A DNA stretch of 9,659 nt, taken from positions 1 to 9,659 of the forward strand of contig JAEWDX010000396.1 in NCBI GenBank assembly GCA_023389895.1, given 5' to 3'. Position 1 is the stretch's first letter; each line of letters opens with the position of its first letter. Under the pieces are notes generated by a model that was not told the origin of the DNA, ran no database searches, and worked only from the letters and a program-made list of their open reading frames with translations. This DNA is from Bacillota bacterium. GTDB lineage: Bacteria; Bacillota; Bacilli; Bacillales; Cytobacillaceae. Position numbers and translations under genes: made by a program. Positions 5,372-9,659 of the stretch are shown in pieces.

Positions 5372-6527
5372 TTACACCCCCTCTGCGGCTACATCCATTG
5401 CTTCTTCTAGCTTTTCTGTGAACTGATCGATAATACCATCTAAATCAAGATCCGAATTAATCGTATTTGTGCTGCTGAAATCTACTTTAATCTCTGCCGT
5501 TGTAAATCGATTGATGGCTTCTTGCTCTGAAATGTCTCGCAAATATTTCAAATCTTCTTCTGATACTTCCATTGACTTTGCCATTTTTTCAGTGTTTTTA
5601 GCTGTATCTTTGTTCGCTGCAGCAGCTTCTACATCTCCTAAAGAAGCATTAGAAATAAGTTCGTCCATTTTGAATGCCTTGCTAAATTTATCTTCTAGAC
5701 CAGTTCCCCATGCTTTTCCAGCTTCCCAAGCAGTACTATAAGCAATCCTTGATTCTATAGCTGGTGCATTTCTATCCAAAGTTATTGCATTATTATTCTT
5801 ACCCCAAGCAAGTACACTGCTTTGTAAAGACGAAAGCCCAGAAGTCCAATCTGTACCAAAAATAGCATCCATAATTTTAGTAACTACTTTTCCAAGTGAT
5901 AAAAACCAAGAAATAATTTGACCAAGCAAATTTTTAACAGCATCACCAAAACTATCAAAACCGCCATTAAAAACATTTAAAACCCACTCTATTATCCCAA
6001 TCCAAGGTTCGACAAAGGCAGTCCATAAAAACTGGATAATTGCATTGATAACTCCAACTACAGTGTTCCAAATGAAAGCTCCCAACCAAGCAAATATACC
6101 TGCAATTACGCCCGTTGCTGAAATCGATGTGCCTGCGAATTTATTGATTGCACCAACAGACGCATAAAATATGCCAATTAACAAAATAATACCAGCAATT
6201 ATTAATCCTATTGGATTAGCTGTCATAGCAGCATTCCATGCCCATTGCGCAGCAGTAACTAACTGAGTTCCTAACTATGCCTAAATAAGTACCATATGTT
6301 AATTGCGCCCCAACTACACCCATAATTATCGGTCCAATTATTGACCAATTGTCATAAATAAATGAGCTTATAGAAATGAAAATATCTAATAGATATAAAG
6401 CAGCTGATGAAACAATATGCAAACTATTAACTATGCCATCAATAGCCGCTTGAAATTTTGCAGAGTCGGATACTTCCGTCAAACGATTAAAGAAAGGTTC
6501 GAATACTCCATCATAATATTTTTCCCT
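5372..6527 (-). pseudogene. Phage tail tape measure protein, C-terminal part, frameshifted
   Basis: The tape measure sets tail length and forms a membrane channel during DNA entry. The upstream part (frame open from 6527 to 6216) contains VFEPFFNRLTEV and NWSIIGPIIMG, typical of Firmicute tape measures. The downstream part (frame open from 6274 to 5372) contains QWAWNAAMTANPIGLIIAGI, several hydrophobic segments, and a C-terminal coiled/acidic region ending DQFTEKLEEAMDVA. The two frames join if one base is removed near 6271-6275: GGCATAGTTAGG should read GGCATAGTAGG, giving YLGIVGTQLVTAAQ across the join. Start, ribosome binding site and all the N-terminal coiled-coil region are missing; the 5' end is a deletion junction near 6515-6527. 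About 380 residues remain of a protein usually well over 600. Confidence 0.85.
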
Positions 6528-6562
6528 TCATACTCTCCAGCTATAACTTTATTTTGTGCCAT
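6479..6562 (-). pseudogene. 5' stub of a small protein gene cut by the tape-measure deletion
   Basis: ATG 6562 has GGAGGG eight bases upstream and starts MAQNKVIAGEYEGKN. This opening resembles a family of small Firmicute proteins of about 100-150 residues, often prophage- or accessory-associated, that seem to have a PH-like fold; this is from memory and uncertain. After about residue 15 the frame enters tape-measure sequence out of register and stops at 6479, so the body of the gene is lost. It lies 29 bases after the membrane protein gene and was probably co-transcribed with it. Confidence 0.6.
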
Positions 6563-6591
6563 GAAAACATCCCTCCTGAAATATAATAAAA

Positions 6592-7317
6592 CTATGAATT
6601 ATTATCAGATAGTTTTATTATATCTTTTTCAAGAGCTTCCACAATGTCTAAATAATTAGCTGAAATATCAAGATTATATTCGTTCTCTATTAATAACTTT
6701 ATATATTCCTTGTATATTCTTAATTTTCCATTGTCAGTATTTAATTTAGCTGCATCTTTCTTTATTTTTTTATATGAAGAACTCAAAACTCTTGGTAATT
6801 CGTTTACTTTTATATCTAAGAGCTCTTTTGCAGAAATAAACTTATCGTTTACTTTAAAACCAGCCATTATAGCTTGTTCTAATGTATACGACATTCTTTG
6901 CGCTAATTCATATCGACTAACAAACGTAGAAATATTTTCAGTCTTAATCATCAATTTTACTGATTCCTCAAGAATTCCTAAATCATTTTCCAATTGGATA
7001 CTAGAATAGTGTTTTTTCATATCATTTAGGGTTTCGTTAGGTATGTCCCTGGTTGAAGTGACAGATATTTGAGCAAAGCTCCCTACATTTAATGTTTCAG
7101 GCTTGCTATGTGTCTTTTTAATTCTAGAAGAAGCCCTCCACAAGAATTTACCTAATAATACAAATCCAATAGTTAGCAATAACACAATTATTTTTAGGAT
7201 TATTGGTATATAAAAATCATCTGAAGAAACAAAAAAACCAATGAGCACTATAAAGCCAGCCGCAGCTATAAGCCACATAAATATCGCTAAAAAACGAAAA
7301 AATATTTTCTTTACCAA
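6592..7317 (-). CDS. Uncharacterised membrane protein with cytoplasmic helical domain
   Basis: I chose TTG 7317, giving 241 residues, because AGAGGAGGG lies seven bases upstream. An alternative GTG at 7377 with AAAGGGGTG would add 20 residues. Two hydrophobic segments are clear: FLAIFMWLIAAAGFIVLIGF (about 8-27) and the IILKIIVLLLTIGFVLLGKF stretch (about 39-58), followed by a basic R-A-S-S-R-I-K-K. The remaining 175 residues are hydrophilic, charged and largely helical, with no catalytic motif that I can see. The gene is followed 29 bases later by the stub at 6562, so it is probably the first gene of a short operon. Family and function not recognised. Codon use and AT content match its neighbours. 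Confidence 0.75.
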   Translation of the reverse strand: MVKKIFFRFLAIFMWLIAAAGFIVLIGFFVSSDDFYIPIILKIIVLLLTIGFVLLGKFLWRASSRIKKTHSKPETLNVGSFAQISVTSTRDIPNETLNDMKKHYSSIQLENDLGILEESVKLMIKTENISTFVSRYELAQRMSYTLEQAIMAGFKVNDKFISAKELLDIKVNELPRVLSSSYKKIKKDAAKLNTDNGKLRIYKEYIKLLIENEYNLDISANYLDIVEALEKDIIKLSDNNS

Positions 7318-7398
7318 AACAGTCCCTCCTCTACCAACAATATACAAAAAACGGAGGGGAGATACCATACTTTTCACATAATCATCACCCCTTTCAAT

Positions 7399-7427
7399 AA
7401 AAAAAAGCACTCAAGCGAGTGCTTTTT
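7399..7427 (-). terminator. Rho-independent terminator of the lipoprotein gene
   Basis: On minus, AAAAAGCACTC (7427-7417), loop GCTT, GAGTGCTTTTT (7412-7402), then a continuous T-run. It begins seven bases past the lipoprotein stop codon. Confidence 0.9.
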
Positions 7428-7433
7428 CCAAAA

Positions 7434-8048
7434 CTATCTTACTTTATAAATATAATCTTTTTCTTTCACTGTCACTATTACTGACACTGGTTCTTCACCT
7501 TTTTCAACCTCTTCTGGTACTTCAGCTAAAAAATGAAGAGTTCCGCTTTTTAAAGGTTCTATAGAAGTAATGTTTGTAAATGTAAAATCACTACCACCTT
7601 TGTCTTCTATAGTTGAAAATGTTTTGTATTCATACTTTTCATTAAAAATAACTTTTACAGATGCAAATTCATCAGAAGATTTACCTGATGTTAAAAGACT
7701 TTTAATCAAAATTACAGTATCCAAATACGTTGTTCCCTCTTCTTTTGCCTCATAGTATGTATAAAAACTACCTGGGCTTGGGGGATCAATTCTTTTTGAA
7801 AACACGGTATTGGTAATTGTAAATTCGGCAAAATCTTCAATAACAACCATTTCACCATTATCGATACTAATAATTTCAGGCTCTTCTTTTTCTTTCTTTA
7901 CTTCTTCTTTTGGCTCATCTTTTTGAGACTTTTGTTCTACATCATTTTCATTTTTATTAGTAGAAGTTCCGTTTGCTTTATCTTGACCACATGCTGTCAT
8001 AACAACTATTAATAAAATAAGAATGAATACGGAGAATATCTTTTTCAA
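7434..8048 (-). CDS. Secreted lipoprotein with immunoglobulin-like (DUF4352-type) domain
   Basis: A 204-residue protein from TTG 8048; GGGAGGA lies seven bases upstream, and the nearby ATG meets a stop after one codon. The signal peptide is followed by the lipobox V-M-T-A-C with C20 as the lipid-modified residue, so it should be anchored to the outer face of the membrane. Residues 21-58 are a flexible Asn/Lys/Glu linker. Residues 60-204 are beta-rich, with TYYEAKEEGTTYLDTVILIK (97-116), YEYKTFSTIEDKGG (139-152) and LHFLAEVPEEV (171-181). This layout matches Firmicute lipoproteins with a DUF4352-like immunoglobulin fold that have no known enzymatic activity. It is monocistronic, with its own terminator. 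Binding partner unknown. Confidence 0.82.
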   Translation of the reverse strand: MKKIFSVFILILLIVVMTACGQDKANGTSTNKNENDVEQKSQKDEPKEEVKKEKEEPEIISIDNGEMVVIEDFAEFTITNTVFSKRIDPPSPGSFYTYYEAKEEGTTYLDTVILIKSLLTSGKSSDEFASVKVIFNEKYEYKTFSTIEDKGGSDFTFTNITSIEPLKSGTLHFLAEVPEEVEKGEEPVSVIVTVKEKDYIYKVR

Positions 8049-8085
8049 TTCATGTCCTCCCTTAAGACTTTTCTACTACATTAAC

Positions 8086-8094
8086 ATATTACCA
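8086..8094 (-). promoter_or_regulatory. Possible extended -10 promoter of the lipoprotein gene
   Basis: On minus, TGGTAATAT (8094-8086), a TGN motif directly before a TAATAT hexamer, about 38 bases before the start codon. There is no convincing -35. Confidence 0.35.
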
Positions 8095-8170
8095 TGAATA
8101 GAAAAATAAGGAAGGAGAATATCAATTTTTTATTATTTTTCAATTTTTATATTATTTCACACCTTTCAAT

Positions 8171-8210
8171 GAAAAAAAGCCACTCCACTTCAACTCGCAG
8201 AATGACTTTT
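8171..8210 (-). terminator. Terminator of the copper amine oxidase-domain gene
   Basis: On minus, AAGTCATTC (8208-8200) pairs with GAGTGGCTT (8185-8177), including two G-T pairs, followed by a run of seven Ts. It lies about 55 bases past the stop codon at 8264. Confidence 0.65.
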
Positions 8211-8263
8211 CAATATTTCTATTTGTTTTACAGAACTTTTCTCAGCATTAAAGACAAATAGAA

Positions 8264-9469
8264 TTATAATACACCTTTATCTTTTAAATCTTCTCTATTT
8301 ATATATACATTATTATTTACTTTTTTAAATCTAATTCCATTAAAAGTATCTTCAGAGTCATTCTCATCGTCAAAATAATCTAGTGGCATATCGGGAACTT
8401 CATAAATAACCGTAACCATACCAGCAAGACTATCACTTTTAATAAAAGCCATTTTCCATTCTGTTTTGTTTTCAACTTTTATACGACGTTTTGTTAGTTC
8501 TATATTATCACCGTTAACAGACAGTTCTTTACTTGAAATCCAAATAGATAAATCTATTTCATCATCATTATTTTTAAATAAATTCATATCAAAATCAATT
8601 AATGAATATCTATCATTTTGATTAGGATTTTCTTTATAATCCAAATACTTATCTACAATACTATATGCCTCTTGAGAATATTCCATTTGCAATAACCAAT
8701 CTAGATAGGTATCTCCAAATGTTTGTGACAACCAATCTTGATTTATAATCCCTTTACTTTGTCCTAATAAGCTTTCCAATTTAATAATATCCGAAAAGAA
8801 ACTATAGAGTTGGCTTCTGGTATGAGTATATGTTTTTCCGTTATATTTCCATGTAATTTTCTCTTGTAAATTCTTAGGATATAAATCTTCATAGGTTACA
8901 TGAAATGATTCAAAATTGCCCCGATAGTAAATTGCATATTTATCATCATCTGGATAACCTTTCAACCGTTTATAACCTTTATACTCACCAGTTCCTTCAA
9001 TTTCATAAATTTTAGTGAAATCAATGCCATCTATCACACTATTTTGTTTATAAGACTCATCACTGTCTATTAGAACTGTTTGAGAAGAGGCATCCCATTC
9101 CACTTTATGACCAAAGTACTGAGATACAAATCTCAATGGCACAAACGTTCTATTAGATAAAACTTGTGCAGGCACATCCAATTTTACTTCCTTTTTATTA
9201 ACAAGGGCAGTACGATCCCCGATTTTTAGGATAATATTCATGTTCCCTTTATTTATTGTAACCCGTTGTGTTTTTTTATCCCAACTAGTCACACCTTTTA
9301 AAGCATCGTTTATTGCTCGAATTGGAACTAAGGTTCTTCCATCAATAATTTTTGCTGGCACATCCATACTTATTGGTTTATTTTGATAAACAATTCCAAC
9401 TGCAAACGCCTGGGATGACAAACTTAACATTAGAAAAATAGTTAAAATAATTGATATGGTTTTTTTCAT
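8264..9469 (-). CDS. Secreted protein with copper amine oxidase N-terminal (stalk) domain
   Basis: A 401-residue exported protein; the ATG at 9469 has AGGAGGG seven bases upstream. Residues 1-23 are a signal peptide ending S-S-Q-A-F-A. Residues 24-134 form the domain named after the copper amine oxidase N-terminus, with its two internal repeats: IIDGRTLVPIRAINDAL then ITSW-like strand and TINKG, and VLSNRTFVPLRFVSQYFGHK with VEWD. In Firmicutes this domain is a common cell-surface module without oxidase activity; no catalytic oxidase region is present here. Residues 135-401 include YKGYKRLKGYPDDDKYAIYY (164-183) and a Trp/Asp-rich remainder I do not recognise. A partial, dead copy lies 5.6 kb away. 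Surface attachment or substrate binding is inferred only from the domain. Confidence 0.85.
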   Translation of the reverse strand: MKKTISIILTIFLMLSLSSQAFAVGIVYQNKPISMDVPAKIIDGRTLVPIRAINDALKGVTSWDKKTQRVTINKGNMNIILKIGDRTALVNKKEVKLDVPAQVLSNRTFVPLRFVSQYFGHKVEWDASSQTVLIDSDESYKQNSVIDGIDFTKIYEIEGTGEYKGYKRLKGYPDDDKYAIYYRGNFESFHVTYEDLYPKNLQEKITWKYNGKTYTHTRSQLYSFFSDIIKLESLLGQSKGIINQDWLSQTFGDTYLDWLLQMEYSQEAYSIVDKYLDYKENPNQNDRYSLIDFDMNLFKNNDDEIDLSIWISSKELSVNGDNIELTKRRIKVENKTEWKMAFIKSDSLAGMVTVIYEVPDMPLDYFDDENDSEDTFNGIRFKKVNNNVYINREDLKDKGVL

Positions 9470-9490
9470 ACTTATCCCTCCTATCCTTAA
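8843..9490. repeat. Right copy of the ~650-bp direct repeat
   Basis: Matches 3253-3901 in the same orientation and without coding indels. It covers the first 209 codons of the intact gene, the ribosome binding site and about 20 bases of leader. Homology ends at ATCCTTAA on the upstream side. Confidence 0.9.
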
Positions 9491-9659
9491 ATATACTGAA
9501 TAAAGGAAGGCTTTTCCATTACATTTTTAGAACATTTATTTATCACAGCTACATGTAACCACCCCTTTCAATAAAAAAACATTCATTAGAGTGCTTATAG
9601 ATGCTATAAATTTACTTCAATTCTTTGTGATTGAGGTAAAAGTCGGAATAACTTTACCA

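Larger units (their letters stand above)
4642..6527 (-). mobile_element. PBSX-like prophage tail/lysis remnant with internal deletions
   Basis: Pieces of four phage genes lie in the order known from PBSX-type prophages: tape measure, XkdP-like, XkdQ-like, endolysin end. Most of the tape measure, the LysM half of XkdP, most of XkdQ, all later baseplate genes, the holins and the enzymatic part of the lysin are absent. No head, terminase, integrase or repressor gene is visible, so the element cannot make particles. Confidence 0.85.

Noticed and set aside
9604..9659. Minus-strand frame ending LLPQSQRIEVNL at the right edge
   Set aside because: Only 18 codons are visible, other frames are equally short, and no family is recognisable, so an upstream gene end cannot be asserted.

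Overview
The window looks like a chromosomal segment of a low-GC, endospore-forming Firmicute. Two CotD-type spore coat genes, many TTG starts, GGAGG ribosome binding sites, Firmicute-type LexA boxes and PBSX-like tail genes all fit. A Bacillaceae/Planococcaceae member such as Lysinibacillus is my inference; no single gene proves the genus.

Layout. Positions 1-242 (minus) hold the N-terminal part of a secreted protein that runs off the window. Positions 491-2026 (minus) encode a 14-helix DHA2/EmrB-QacA drug efflux transporter close to LmrB, ended by a strong hairpin terminator. Next comes a spore coat pair: a CotD-family gene on plus (2345-2644) with a good sigma-K-type promoter, facing a divergent CotD-like gene on minus (2744-3136) with an Asn/His/Cys-rich tail; each has its own terminator. 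Positions 3232-3879 are a dead, truncated copy of the copper amine oxidase N-terminal-domain gene at 8264-9469. The two copies form direct repeats of about 650 bp that bracket roughly 5 kb.

Between the copies lie three zones. (1) 3937-4579 has three 11-bp iteron-like repeats, an orphan terminator, a LexA-type promoter driving a 67-residue stand-alone WYL-domain protein, and a 50-residue single-helix membrane peptide. (2) 4642-6527 is a heavily deleted PBSX-like tail/lysis module on minus. The order tape measure, XkdP-like, XkdQ-like, endolysin tail is kept, but only pieces of each gene survive: the tape measure has a one-base frameshift, the XkdP homologue has lost its LysM half, XkdQ is a 50-codon scrap, and only the C-terminal end of the probable endolysin is left. 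(3) 6592-8048 holds an unrecognised two-helix membrane protein and a lipoprotein, both on minus. They sit upstream of the stub of a small cytoplasmic protein whose body was removed by the deletion that entered the tape measure gene.

No complete new system is evident. The most notable items are the SOS-type control of the WYL protein, the iteron cluster, the nested prophage deletions, the duplicated and decaying surface-protein gene, and the opposed CotD-like genes. The long C-terminal region of the 401-residue copper amine oxidase-like protein and the 241-residue membrane protein are the main unrecognised sequences.
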